Below, in pieces: positions 25,044-34,466 of a stretch of DNA of 64,000 nt (positions are counted from its first letter, which is position 1; every line of letters starts with the position of its first letter). The stretch is taken from contig JAMPAT010000001.1 of the NCBI GenBank assembly GCA_023667095.1, positions 169,809 to 233,808 of the forward strand. Reading direction: 5' to 3'. The notes beneath the pieces were generated by a model. It was given only the letters and a program-made list of their open reading frames with translations, was not told where the DNA came from and ran no database searches. The position numbers and the translations under genes are program-made. Source of the DNA: Bacteroidales bacterium. Lineage in GTDB: Bacteria > Bacteroidota > Bacteroidia > Bacteroidales > UBA932.

Positions 25044-26015
25044 ATGGACACAAGACTGATAATCCGATATCTCGAAGGGCATCTGGAACTGGAACAGGAG
25101 AGGGAACTCTTTGACTGGCTCAATGCATCTGGCCAGAATATGCAGCTGTTCCGCGAAGTTGAGGCGGAGTGGAAGGCAAAGCATATCCCTTCCGTTGAAT
25201 CTTTGCAGACAGTGCAGAGTTTGCGCAAGGCAATCAATTCACATAGGGCAAACCGCCTGAAGAACGTCAGACGATGGATCTCTGCTGCGTCTGTTGCAGC
25301 AATGCTTGCCGGTGCCGTTGTCTACGGCATATCCTGCCATTTCTTCGGTTCCGGGGATGAAAAGCAGAGGTTTGCCGTGGAGGCCCCGATGGGGGCATAT
25401 TCCAAGGTCCTGCTTCCTGACGGGACCAAGGTCTGGCTGAATGCAGGCTCTGTCCTGAGCTATGATTCGGATTTCAACAGGGAATACCGCGATATAGACC
25501 TCAACGGAGAGGCATATTTTGAAGTCATGCATGATGCGGCAAAGCCATTCCGTGTACATGCCGACGGATGTTCATTCACGGTTCTCGGTACCAAGTTCAA
25601 TATAAAGGCATACGCAGACAACGGGATGGTGCAGACAGTCCTTGTCGAAGGCTCGCTGAGGTTTGAAAATGAAGAGACCCGTGACATTATGTCACCTGGT
25701 GAGATGATCCTCTGGAATCCTTCAGAAAAGACATACAGCAAGGAAAAGGTCAATGCAAGGCAGTACTGCTCATGGATAAACGGTGTTGTCCTCTACGACA
25801 GCATCACCCTGCCTGAACTTCTCCAGAGGCTTTCACGGGAATACAATGTAAATATATGTCTTGACACTGACCTGTTCAATGGAAAGTCATTCCGTGTCTC
25901 CTATACTGACGGGGAATCAGTCGATGCGATCTTCTCGGCCCTCAGCCGTATCCTCCCTATAGCAGTGACATGGAAAGACGGGAAATACCATGTGGGCTGC
26001 CGTTCTGACAACTAA
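25044..26015 (+). CDS. FecR-family anti-sigma factor (second locus)
   Basis: 323 residues. N-terminal sigma-binding region (MDTRLIIRYLEGHLELEQERELFDWL without the last residues is the usual start), one membrane helix (about 80-96, ISAASVAAMLAGAVVYGI), FecR domain (KVLLPDGTKVWLNAGSVLSYD, GEAYFEV, VLGTKFNIKAY) and a C-terminal STN-like part (LPELLQRLSREYNVNICLD). No Shine-Dalgarno; the 5' flank is the T tract of a hairpin. Confidence 0.92.
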   Translation: MDTRLIIRYLEGHLELEQERELFDWLNASGQNMQLFREVEAEWKAKHIPSVESLQTVQSLRKAINSHRANRLKNVRRWISAASVAAMLAGAVVYGISCHFFGSGDEKQRFAVEAPMGAYSKVLLPDGTKVWLNAGSVLSYDSDFNREYRDIDLNGEAYFEVMHDAAKPFRVHADGCSFTVLGTKFNIKAYADNGMVQTVLVEGSLRFENEETRDIMSPGEMILWNPSEKTYSKEKVNARQYCSWINGVVLYDSITLPELLQRLSREYNVNICLDTDLFNGKSFRVSYTDGESVDAIFSALSRILPIAVTWKDGKYHVGCRSDN

Positions 26016-26047
26016 GGCAAACAACTAATCCATATAATATAAACAAT

Positions 26048-29000
26048 ATGCTAACTAACCTTTCAAAGATCATTGCAATCGCAATGTGCATGCTGTCATT
26101 TGCCTTTACGGCAGGTGCACAGAAAGTCTCGAGGGAATTCAAGGAAGTTCCGCTGAAGACTGTTTTGGAGGAGATAGAGGCCCAGACAGGATGTTCATTC
26201 ATCTTCGAGAACTCCGAGGTCAGCGCAGACAGGCTGATTACGGCAACTTTCTCGGAGACGCCCCTGAACACCGTCCTGAGCAGGATTCTCGGGCCGAATC
26301 TCAAGTATTCAATTGACGGGAAGCTTGTCACCATCTCAAAGAAGGTGCAGCAGGAGAAGCCGGCAACATCCCGGCAGAAAACAACTGCAAGCGGAACCGT
26401 AATCTCTGCCCTTGACAACCAGCCAATCATCGGAGCTGCAGTAATGGTGGACAACAATGCCTCCTATGCAACGGTGACTGACATCGACGGCAACTGGTCG
26501 CTGGAGATACCGGCCGGTGCATCAGACATCTACTTCACATGCATGGGGTACGAGACCAAGATTATCCCTGTAAAGGACCTTGTGCTCTTGAAGCTCGTCG
26601 CCCTCAGTGAGCAGTCAAGCATGCTCGAGGATGCCGTTGTTGTGGGTTTCGGTGTCCAGAAAAAGGAGACAGTGGTAGGCGCAATACAGGCGGTGAAACC
26701 TGGTTCCCTGGACTATCCTTCAAGTAACCTGACAGCATCGTTTGCCGGAAAGATTGCCGGTGTCATCTCTACCCAGACAAGCGGTGAACCTGGTGCTGAC
26801 GGTGCAAACTTCTGGATAAGGGGTATCTCTACATTCGGTACCAACACTTCTCCACTGATTGTCCTCGACGGTGTGGAAATCAACACAACCATGCTCAACT
26901 CCATCGCTCCGGAGACAATTGAGTCTTTCTCGGTACTGAAGGATGCAACTGCAACGGCCCTCTATGGCTCACGTGGAGCGAACGGTGTGATGATTATCAC
27001 TACGAAGAACGGAAAAGACATGGAGCGCATGAGCATCAATGTCCGTGTGGAGAACGGCTGGTCAATGCCGACGAGTGTCCAGGAAATCGCAGACGGAGTC
27101 ACCTATATGGAGGCCTTCAACGAGGCGACCGGGATGCAGTACTATTCCCAGGACAAGATTGACGGGACAAGGGCAGGACTGAACCAGTACGTGTTCCCGA
27201 ACAATAACTGGTACAAGACCCTCTTCAAGAAGAGCACAATGAACCAGAATGTCAATGTGAACGTGACCGGAGGAGGAAAGAGGATTGACTATTTCCTCAA
27301 CGCCACATTCTTCAATGAGAACGGTATTCTGCGCTCAGGCAACGAATCCTCGTTCAACACCAACATCAACTACAAGAAATTCCTTTTCCAGAGCAACGTG
27401 AATGCGTGGATTACCAACACGACAAAGCTCGGGATCAGGATGAACACCCAGCTGCATTACCGCCATGCACCTTATGAGAGTGTCAACAACCTCTTCTACT
27501 ACACGATGCGAAGCAATCCTGTCCATTTCCCTGTGACATGGCCTGCTGAGGAGGATGACACATTTGTACGCTACGGCAGTGCCGATGACCCTAACGGGGG
27601 AAGCAACGAGCCTAACCCATACGCCCTTATGAACAGGGGATACAGCGACAGGCACTATTCATACTTCACAGAGGTGATTACCCTTGACCAGGACCTGAAG
27701 TTCGTTACCCCAGGACTTAAGGCAAAGGCGCAGGCATCGTTCTACAACTATGTCTATGCTGCTACAAGCAAGCTTGTCATTCCTCACTACTATAAGCTCG
27801 TGGATTATAGCCTTAATCCGGAAACAGGTGACTATGACTATGTTACCTCTGCAATCGGAGCCTCTCCGCAGGACTATTATTCGATTTCCACTTCAAGGGA
27901 CGGCTACAGGGAGATGTCATTCCAGGGCTCACTTGAATACACAAGGAATTTTGCCGGGAAGCACGATGTGAACGCGCTTCTGCTCTACCACCAGAAGGAA
28001 AAGGTTTTCAACACACCTTCGGCAACTGAGAACGAGGTGCTTCCTTACAGGGAGCAGGGCCTTGCAGGACGTGTGACATATGCCTACAGGAATACATATA
28101 TGTTTGAGGCCAATTTCGGATACAACGGTTCCGAGAACTTTGCAAAAGGCAAGCGTTTCGGATTCTTCCCGTCAATGGCAATCGGATATAACATCTCCAA
28201 CGAGAAATTCTTCCGTCCGGTCAAGGATGTCCTGAGCCTCCTGAAATTCAGGGTCTCATACGGACAGTCCGGAAATGACGCGCTTTCAGTGAGGTTCCCA
28301 TATCTGACAGAGGTGCTTACCAACCAGTCGATGTACTGGAAAATCGGTCCGGAATTCGGCAGCATGTACGGAACCACAATCGCGACCCTCGGAAACGAGG
28401 ATGCCACATGGGAGGTAAGTACAAAGCTGAATGTCGGTATCGAACTGGGACTTTTCAACGACTTCACCCTCATTGTTGACATCTTCCGCGACAACAGGAC
28501 AGGAATCTTCATGCAGAGACGCTCGGTACCGTATTCTGCAGGATATTCCGACACAAAGCCATGGTCAAATATCGGTGCAGTCCTGAACAGGGGTATAGAT
28601 GCCTCATTCGAGTATAACAAGGTTTTCAACAAGGACCTGACATTCTCGGCAAGAGGCTCCCTCACATACGCCCACAACGAGATTACCGAGAGGGATGAGC
28701 CGATAGGTACACCTTCTTACCAGTCAGAGATAGGCCATCCTATCAATTCAGTAATCGGGCTTGTAGCCTGCGGGCTCTTCAAGGATCAGGACGACATCGA
28801 CTCTTCTCCTGTACAGACCTATCAGACCGTAAGACCGGGTGACATCAAGTACAGGGACCTGAACGGTGACGGAAAGATTGATGACAATGACATGACTATA
28901 ATCGGACGTCCGGCTACTCCGGAGCTTGTCTATGGCTTTGGTGCCTCTGTACACTACAGGCATTTCGACATCTCTGTCTTCTTCCAGGGCCAGGCCCTGT

Positions 29001-29374
29001 CCTCAATCCTCATGAGCAACATGCACCCGTTCTGCGACAGCGGTGTCTCCGGATTCGGCCTTACACAATGGATTGCCGATGAGCACTGGACTGCTTCAAA
29101 TCCAGATACGGAGGCCAAATATCCAAGGCTTGATCCGGACTGGAACCAGAACAATACCAGGACATCAACATACTGGATGCGCAACGGTTCTTTCCTCAGG
29201 CTCAAGACAGCAGAAATAGGATATACGTGGAAATGGTTCCGTTTCTATGTGACAGGCTCCAACCTGCTTACATTCACCAAGTTCAAATATTGGGACCCGG
29301 GTCTTGGCTCCGGCAACGGACTCTCTTATCCATTGCAGAGGACATTCAATGTCGGTATCCAGTACAATTTCTAA
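26048..29374 (+). CDS. SusC/RagA TonB-dependent transporter with STN domain (second locus)
   Basis: 1108 residues. Signal peptide (LSFAFTAGAQ), STN domain (about 27-98), a linker, carboxypeptidase-regulatory-like domain (about 115-195, with GTVISALDNQPIIGAAVMVD), plug (about 210-330, WIRGISTFGTNTSPLIVLDGVE) and a beta barrel ending VGIQYNF. The STN domain matches the FecR/sigma pair upstream. It would import the glycan handled by the downstream lipoproteins and GH20 enzyme. Confidence 0.95.
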   Translation: MLTNLSKIIAIAMCMLSFAFTAGAQKVSREFKEVPLKTVLEEIEAQTGCSFIFENSEVSADRLITATFSETPLNTVLSRILGPNLKYSIDGKLVTISKKVQQEKPATSRQKTTASGTVISALDNQPIIGAAVMVDNNASYATVTDIDGNWSLEIPAGASDIYFTCMGYETKIIPVKDLVLLKLVALSEQSSMLEDAVVVGFGVQKKETVVGAIQAVKPGSLDYPSSNLTASFAGKIAGVISTQTSGEPGADGANFWIRGISTFGTNTSPLIVLDGVEINTTMLNSIAPETIESFSVLKDATATALYGSRGANGVMIITTKNGKDMERMSINVRVENGWSMPTSVQEIADGVTYMEAFNEATGMQYYSQDKIDGTRAGLNQYVFPNNNWYKTLFKKSTMNQNVNVNVTGGGKRIDYFLNATFFNENGILRSGNESSFNTNINYKKFLFQSNVNAWITNTTKLGIRMNTQLHYRHAPYESVNNLFYYTMRSNPVHFPVTWPAEEDDTFVRYGSADDPNGGSNEPNPYALMNRGYSDRHYSYFTEVITLDQDLKFVTPGLKAKAQASFYNYVYAATSKLVIPHYYKLVDYSLNPETGDYDYVTSAIGASPQDYYSISTSRDGYREMSFQGSLEYTRNFAGKHDVNALLLYHQKEKVFNTPSATENEVLPYREQGLAGRVTYAYRNTYMFEANFGYNGSENFAKGKRFGFFPSMAIGYNISNEKFFRPVKDVLSLLKFRVSYGQSGNDALSVRFPYLTEVLTNQSMYWKIGPEFGSMYGTTIATLGNEDATWEVSTKLNVGIELGLFNDFTLIVDIFRDNRTGIFMQRRSVPYSAGYSDTKPWSNIGAVLNRGIDASFEYNKVFNKDLTFSARGSLTYAHNEITERDEPIGTPSYQSEIGHPINSVIGLVACGLFKDQDDIDSSPVQTYQTVRPGDIKYRDLNGDGKIDDNDMTIIGRPATPELVYGFGASVHYRHFDISVFFQGQALSSILMSNMHPFCDSGVSGFGLTQWIADEHWTASNPDTEAKYPRLDPDWNQNNTRTSTYWMRNGSFLRLKTAEIGYTWKWFRFYVTGSNLLTFTKFKYWDPGLGSGNGLSYPLQRTFNVGIQYNF

Positions 29375-29380
29375 GGAGGT
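29373..29380 (+). promoter_or_regulatory. Shine-Dalgarno site before susD
   Basis: AAGGAGGT overlaps the susC stop and lies 7 nt before the susD ATG at 29388. It is a near-perfect anti-16S match, unlike every other gene start in the window. Confidence 0.7.
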
Positions 29381-29387
29381 TTTAACT

Positions 29388-31283
29388 ATGAAACTTATTA
29401 ACAAGAATATAATTCTATCATTCCTTGGCATTCTTGCCGTCAGCTCGTGCAGCTATCTGGACATTGTCCCGGATACCAAGGCTACCTTTGACGACTGCTT
29501 CAAGTCGCAGGCAGAGTGCAAGAAATTCCAGATGTACCTTTACCAGAGCATGCCGTCGCCGGGCAGCTGGTATTCTGTCCCCGAGACATATGCCGGCGAT
29601 GACTTCATCTCCGGAAGGAAAGGCTCTGTGAAATATTTCCAGTACAAGAGCCTGCTGTACGGACTCGAAAGCCCGAGCCAGAGCTATTTCGGCTTCTGGT
29701 ACACCGGAACATCGGACGGAATGGACAATTCAAGGAGGACTATCCTCGAAATGTATGAGAGCATAAGGCATTGCTACATGTTCCTCTCCAATATTGACAG
29801 GGTTCCTGACATTACAGAGGAGAACCTGAGGACATGGAAAGGTGAGGCGTATTTCCTCATAGGCTTCTACCATCACATGATTTTCAATTACTATGGCCCA
29901 TGTGTGCTTATACAGAAGGAAGTTTCGACAAATGCATCTTCAGAGGAACTCCTGCTTCCGCGTTCGACTGCCGAAGAATGTGCTGAATTCATATGCAGGA
30001 TGTATGACAGGGCGGCAGAGCTTCTCCCTGCAAAACGTATTGAGGCCGAGTTGAACCTTGCAACGGCCGCTGCCGCCAAGGCATACAAGGCAAGCCTTCT
30101 CCTTACTGTTGCAAGCCCTCTCTACAACGGCAACTATGACCTTGTCGATTTCAGGAACCATGACGGCACACCTCTGGTGAGCCTGGAGTACAGCAAGGAA
30201 AAATGGGCACGTGCAATGGAGGCCGCAAAGGATGCATACGAATATTGCGAAGCAAATGGATATGTACTCTATAATCATAGGGACAATACCATTGAAAATG
30301 AATTTTCAAGGAATGTCGAGAACTACCATGATGTATTTTGCAAGGACCATCATAATCCTGAGGAATATCTCATGGCATACGGTGGAGCCTATATCGCACA
30401 GCAGACAATCAGGCACTGTGCTCCAAGGAGCGCAGACCCTTCTGGAACAGGAAGCTACTATGCAGATGGCTGGAGGGGATATTATGTCCCGACATTCGAG
30501 GCTGTGGAAATGTACTATACTGCAGATGGACTGCCGTGGGACAAGGACCCGAAGACGATGGGCATAGACCCTTATGAATATGACCCTGCTACCGGTACTG
30601 CAAAGATGCATTCAGGACGTGAGCCACGCTTCTATGCAAATGTAGGCTACGACCGTGGTACATACGACATAAACGGGACCACAATCGAGATACATGCACG
30701 AGGTGGCGAGGAGCATGGAAGCGCGCTCAATGTAGAGCCGGAATATCAGAACTGTACAGGCTATTTCAACAAGAAGTTCATCAACAAGAAGAACCGTTTT
30801 GACCCTACCAACAAGACATTCAGCTACTTTGAGTACAACTATCCTATGATGAGGCTTGCCGAGCTGTACCTTGACTATGCCGAAGCTTCATTTGAATACA
30901 ACGGAAGCCTTGACGGAACTGCCCTGGAGTGCCTTAACAAGGTGCGTTCACGTGCCGGCCTTCCAAACTTTGAGGATTCATGGAAACTTGCCGGAGGCAT
31001 GCCTTCGGGCGATGAACTCCGCCAGGTGCTGCATGTCGAGAGGAGCATCGAATTTTTCTGCGAGGGACACAGGTATTTCGATTTGCGCAGGTGGAAGGAG
31101 GCAGAGACTGTAATGGTCCGCAAGCCAAAGGCGTGGAACCTTGACGGGAAGACAGCCGAAGAATTCTATAAGGTTTCTGAAATGCCTGAGCTTATGGACA
31201 GGGTATGGAAATCCTATTGGCTGGCAATCCCGCTGCAGGAGATGAACATCAATCCTAATCTTGTGCAGAACCCGGGATATTAG
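29388..31283 (+). CDS. SusD/RagB-family glycan-binding lipoprotein (second locus)
   Basis: 631 residues from MKLINKN; the upstream in-frame ATGs lie inside susC. Lipobox AVSSC (Cys near 21) followed by SYLDIVPD, typical of SusD. TPR-like helices include WKGEAYFLIGFYHHMIFNYYG. The C-terminal SusD region has YPMMRLAELYLDYAEASFEY, then LNKVRSRAGLP, and FCEGHRYFDLRRWKEAE. It ends NPNLVQNPGY, the family C-terminus. It forms the lid of the SusC importer and starts 13 nt after susC. Confidence 0.95.
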   Translation: MKLINKNIILSFLGILAVSSCSYLDIVPDTKATFDDCFKSQAECKKFQMYLYQSMPSPGSWYSVPETYAGDDFISGRKGSVKYFQYKSLLYGLESPSQSYFGFWYTGTSDGMDNSRRTILEMYESIRHCYMFLSNIDRVPDITEENLRTWKGEAYFLIGFYHHMIFNYYGPCVLIQKEVSTNASSEELLLPRSTAEECAEFICRMYDRAAELLPAKRIEAELNLATAAAAKAYKASLLLTVASPLYNGNYDLVDFRNHDGTPLVSLEYSKEKWARAMEAAKDAYEYCEANGYVLYNHRDNTIENEFSRNVENYHDVFCKDHHNPEEYLMAYGGAYIAQQTIRHCAPRSADPSGTGSYYADGWRGYYVPTFEAVEMYYTADGLPWDKDPKTMGIDPYEYDPATGTAKMHSGREPRFYANVGYDRGTYDINGTTIEIHARGGEEHGSALNVEPEYQNCTGYFNKKFINKKNRFDPTNKTFSYFEYNYPMMRLAELYLDYAEASFEYNGSLDGTALECLNKVRSRAGLPNFEDSWKLAGGMPSGDELRQVLHVERSIEFFCEGHRYFDLRRWKEAETVMVRKPKAWNLDGKTAEEFYKVSEMPELMDRVWKSYWLAIPLQEMNINPNLVQNPGY

Positions 31284-31323
31284 AACCTGCTGATATTGTA
31301 TTGATACAAAAAAGAAATAAATA

Positions 31324-31806
31324 ATGAAACGTAATATTTTAATATCCATTATCTTGGCAGCCGTGACACTCTTGTCGGCCTCATGCTCGGGGAAATTCGA
31401 GGTCGGCCATGATGTGGATTCAAGCCTTTATCTGCTCAATTTCGGCAAGAGTGAGCTCACTGTTTCCATGGACAAGGCTGTGCACAGCATATATGTCTGC
31501 AAGGGAGGCCTGAATGACGATGTCTTCGCAGTATCGCTTGCCGTCGACCAGGAGGACCTTGTTGCCTACAATGCAAAATACAAGTCAAGCTACAGGATAT
31601 TGCCGCCTAACAGCTATGCCTTCAGCTGTATGAATATGCTTGTCGGCAAGGATGATGTCAAGACGGAGGTGCAGATAGCATTTGACTATGGCTGCCTGCC
31701 GTCGGGGACATCTGTTCTGCCTGTAAGGCTCAAATGCACATCGGACAGGAATGTGCAGATGACGGAAGAGTATTCTGTCGCATATATTTTCGTAACCAAG
31801 GAATAA
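31324..31806 (+). CDS. Small BT_3987-like/DUF1735 lipoprotein
   Basis: 160 residues with a lipobox (LLSASC). A single DUF1735-type beta-sandwich: DDVFAVSLAVDQEDLVAYNAKY, then YRILPPNSYAFS, and TSVLPVRLKCTSD. Such domains are found at the N-terminus of Bacteroidales surface glycan-binding proteins and GH18 enzymes; here the domain stands alone. Located between susD and other surface lipoproteins, it is probably a small glycan-binding or scaffold protein. Confidence 0.78.
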   Translation: MKRNILISIILAAVTLLSASCSGKFEVGHDVDSSLYLLNFGKSELTVSMDKAVHSIYVCKGGLNDDVFAVSLAVDQEDLVAYNAKYKSSYRILPPNSYAFSCMNMLVGKDDVKTEVQIAFDYGCLPSGTSVLPVRLKCTSDRNVQMTEEYSVAYIFVTKE

Positions 31807-31832
31807 TCCACAACAATCAATAAAAACTGAAC

Positions 31833-33512
31833 ATGAAAAACATATTTTCAAAATTATGCGTGCTGATGTCGGCTGCTGCTGTTTTTGCCGGCTGCCAGGA
31901 TGTCGTTGATATAGTGCCTCTGCCGGAAGATGAAGCCTCATTGGCAAAGACAGGTCCGGCTACAATAGATGAGACAGAAGTGACCTTGGAGGGAACTTTC
32001 ATATATGAGGGTGAGTCACCTGTATCGGCTGGCTTCCGCTATGCGAAGACACAGACGGAACTGGAGGTGGCGCAGACAATACCTGCGAAGATGGCAGGTG
32101 CGGACAGCTTCTATCTTACAATCCCTGATGTTGCAAACGGTGAGTATTGGTACCAGTCCGTGGTTGAGATTGGCAATGATGTATATTATGGAAAGGAGGG
32201 ATTCTTCAAGGTTGACTTCAGCCTGGTTCCGTCCATCACTACCCTTGTGGCAGAGATTACAGATGACGCGTATGTCCTGAAAGGAAGCTATGTGTTCGAA
32301 AGCAAGAAGATTTCCATCGTTCCGGGCTTTTTCTATTCGGCAACTGAGGACGGGCTTGAGACTGCCACCTTCGTAAGGGCCAACGTCAATGGAAAGAACT
32401 TCTCGTACGAGGTGCCTTCTTCATTCGGCGAGGAGTGCTGGTATCAGGCAGCAGCCCTTGTGAATGAGGAATACTACAGGGGTGCCACACGTTTTGCCGG
32501 GCTTACAAACCTCTCTGCAAGGGGTGATGCCAACTGCTTTGTGGTATCTCAGCCAGGAGCCTATGTCTTTGATACAAAGAAAGCTGACGGGACGGAAGTT
32601 ACAGGTGATACTGCAGATTGGATATGGTGTACCGGGGCTGAGACTATCCTGTCTGAAATAAGCTATAATGACGGTAGGATAATGTTCTCGGCAGGTGACA
32701 GGAAAGGAAGTGAAGTAATCGCACTTCTCAAGGACGGCGAAGTGCAGTGGAGCTGGCATGTCTGGGTTACTGATGAAATAAAGGAGCAGAGCTATTATGA
32801 TGTAACGATGATGGACCGCAATCTCGGTGCCATGTCCGATGATGCAGCTACGGCTGATGCTATCGGACTTATGTACCAGTGGGGAAGGAAAGACCCGTTC
32901 ATCGGTACCAATGTGATGGACAAGACTATATCCACAAGCCTGACAGAGTCATACGGTTTTGGACTCGGAGCGGCAGAGAGGGTCTGGACAGCTCCATATA
33001 TTGTCAACACCGATGTTCTCCCTGACGGATTCAAATTGCAGCAGGTAAGGTGTACAGAAGAGCAGGCTTCAAAGAATCCTATGGTCTTCTACGGCAACTG
33101 GAACAGCGGAGACTGGGCTGCTTCCAACAGTGAAATACAGGATTACTGGGGTGGCGTGTCGCTCGGCAATACCATGAACAACCCTTGTCCTGCAGGCTAC
33201 CGTGTACCGACCCATTCCGAGATGGTGAAATATATCAACGGAATAGTTACTGACGGTGAATGGCAATATGCAAATTATGCCATGACATGGGGAAGGAAGG
33301 CTGTCTACAACGGAGAGACATACAATTTCCCTGCAACAGGATGGAGAGAATGGCACTGTGCACTTACCCGTCCTGGAAGTGTAATTGCAATGAATACCTC
33401 AACACTTGCTGCAGCTGAGTGCAGAGTCAGCATCTACTGGGATTTCAATACTTCTCCTGGAACCAACCTGACTTGCCAGTCTTTCCCTGTAAGGTGTATC
33501 AAAATCAAGTAG
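31833..33512 (+). CDS. Surface lipoprotein with FISUMP domain
   Basis: 559 residues with a lipobox (VFAGC). Two Ig/fibronectin-like repeats (about 40-130 and 135-225, each ending with WYQSVVEIGN or WYQAAALVNEEYY) precede a FISUMP domain (Fibrobacter succinogenes major paralogous domain, about 320-559). The latter shows MDRNLGAMSDDA, then GLMYQWGRKDPF, NPCPAGYRVPTHSEM and SFPVRCIK. No catalytic motif is known for this domain; it is thought to bind or form extracellular structures. Last gene before the beta-propeller lipoprotein. Confidence 0.8.
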   Translation: MKNIFSKLCVLMSAAAVFAGCQDVVDIVPLPEDEASLAKTGPATIDETEVTLEGTFIYEGESPVSAGFRYAKTQTELEVAQTIPAKMAGADSFYLTIPDVANGEYWYQSVVEIGNDVYYGKEGFFKVDFSLVPSITTLVAEITDDAYVLKGSYVFESKKISIVPGFFYSATEDGLETATFVRANVNGKNFSYEVPSSFGEECWYQAAALVNEEYYRGATRFAGLTNLSARGDANCFVVSQPGAYVFDTKKADGTEVTGDTADWIWCTGAETILSEISYNDGRIMFSAGDRKGSEVIALLKDGEVQWSWHVWVTDEIKEQSYYDVTMMDRNLGAMSDDAATADAIGLMYQWGRKDPFIGTNVMDKTISTSLTESYGFGLGAAERVWTAPYIVNTDVLPDGFKLQQVRCTEEQASKNPMVFYGNWNSGDWAASNSEIQDYWGGVSLGNTMNNPCPAGYRVPTHSEMVKYINGIVTDGEWQYANYAMTWGRKAVYNGETYNFPATGWREWHCALTRPGSVIAMNTSTLAAAECRVSIYWDFNTSPGTNLTCQSFPVRCIKIK

Positions 33513-33521
33513 TATTATATC

Positions 33522-34466
33522 ATGAACAAAGTATTTCTGACATTGATGATGTTTGTGGCTGTTGCCTGCGGATGTGAAAAAAACTCCGCAGGACCGGCCG
33601 GAAAGCCTGGAATCCCGACTCTTGAGACTTCCTCAAGGCAGCTGATCCTGACCGAGCAGGCTTCAAACACAGTATGTATCTATGACCAGCCGACACGTAT
33701 GCTGCTATGGCAGTGGGATCCTGCGGCAGACGGACTTTCGGAGTCAAGGGCAAAATGGTTCAGGCTTCCTGACGAGGCAAAGCCTGTGTACAACAGGTCA
33801 TGCCTGCTGATAACTGCCAGCAACGGCGGCTGTGCGATTGTAAGGATAAAGGACAAGAAGGTGCTCTTCCTTGCAAAGCCGGGCGGAAACCCTCATTCAG
33901 CCGAGGTGCTTCCGGACAACAGCGTTGTCTGTGCATCATCAGAGGGTTACCTGACCTTGTGGAAATGCGATACCCTTAAGGCGTATGCTTCTGAATATGT
34001 AGAGAAGATTGACTTCAAGGGTGTGCACAATGCAGTCTGGGATGCAAAACGCAATTGCCTGTGGTGTGCAGGTGATGAGGAGATGCGCAGCTATCTCTAT
34101 CAGGATGGCTCCCTTGTACTTGACAAGGCTTTTGCGCTGCCGTCAGTGCTTGGGCATGACCTTGTGCCGGTGTATGGCGAGGACAGGCTCCTGCTTACTA
34201 CATGGTCACAGGTCTCGTATTTCAACCCTTCAGACTGCACATTTGAGCAGGCTCCTGCTTTCCTGCAGAAGAATGTGAAGAGTGTCTCTACAGGTGAGCC
34301 TGGACAGGCTGCCATATATACTACACCTGTGGAAAGCTGGTGGACAAATGAGGTCCTGGAGCTGTCTTCCGGCAACAGGCTGTTCTTTGTCGATGGCCTG
34401 CATATCTACAAGGCACGCTGGAGAGCGGAGAATCCATTCTCATACCCGGAAAAACACAGCCTGTAA
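33522..34466 (+). CDS. DUF6528-type beta-propeller lipoprotein
   Basis: 314 residues. Signal peptide with a Cys near 16-18 (AVACGC). Repeated blades: ILTEQASNTVCIYD, then LLWQWDPAA, then CLLITASNGGCAIVRI, SAEVLPDNSVVCASS and NAVWDAKRNCLWCAGD, consistent with a beta-propeller of the DUF6528 family. It ends TAATG, overlapping the GH20 start. Function unknown; a glycan-binding or lyase-like role at the cell surface is possible. Confidence 0.72.
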   Translation: MNKVFLTLMMFVAVACGCEKNSAGPAGKPGIPTLETSSRQLILTEQASNTVCIYDQPTRMLLWQWDPAADGLSESRAKWFRLPDEAKPVYNRSCLLITASNGGCAIVRIKDKKVLFLAKPGGNPHSAEVLPDNSVVCASSEGYLTLWKCDTLKAYASEYVEKIDFKGVHNAVWDAKRNCLWCAGDEEMRSYLYQDGSLVLDKAFALPSVLGHDLVPVYGEDRLLLTTWSQVSYFNPSDCTFEQAPAFLQKNVKSVSTGEPGQAAIYTTPVESWWTNEVLELSSGNRLFFVDGLHIYKARWRAENPFSYPEKHSL

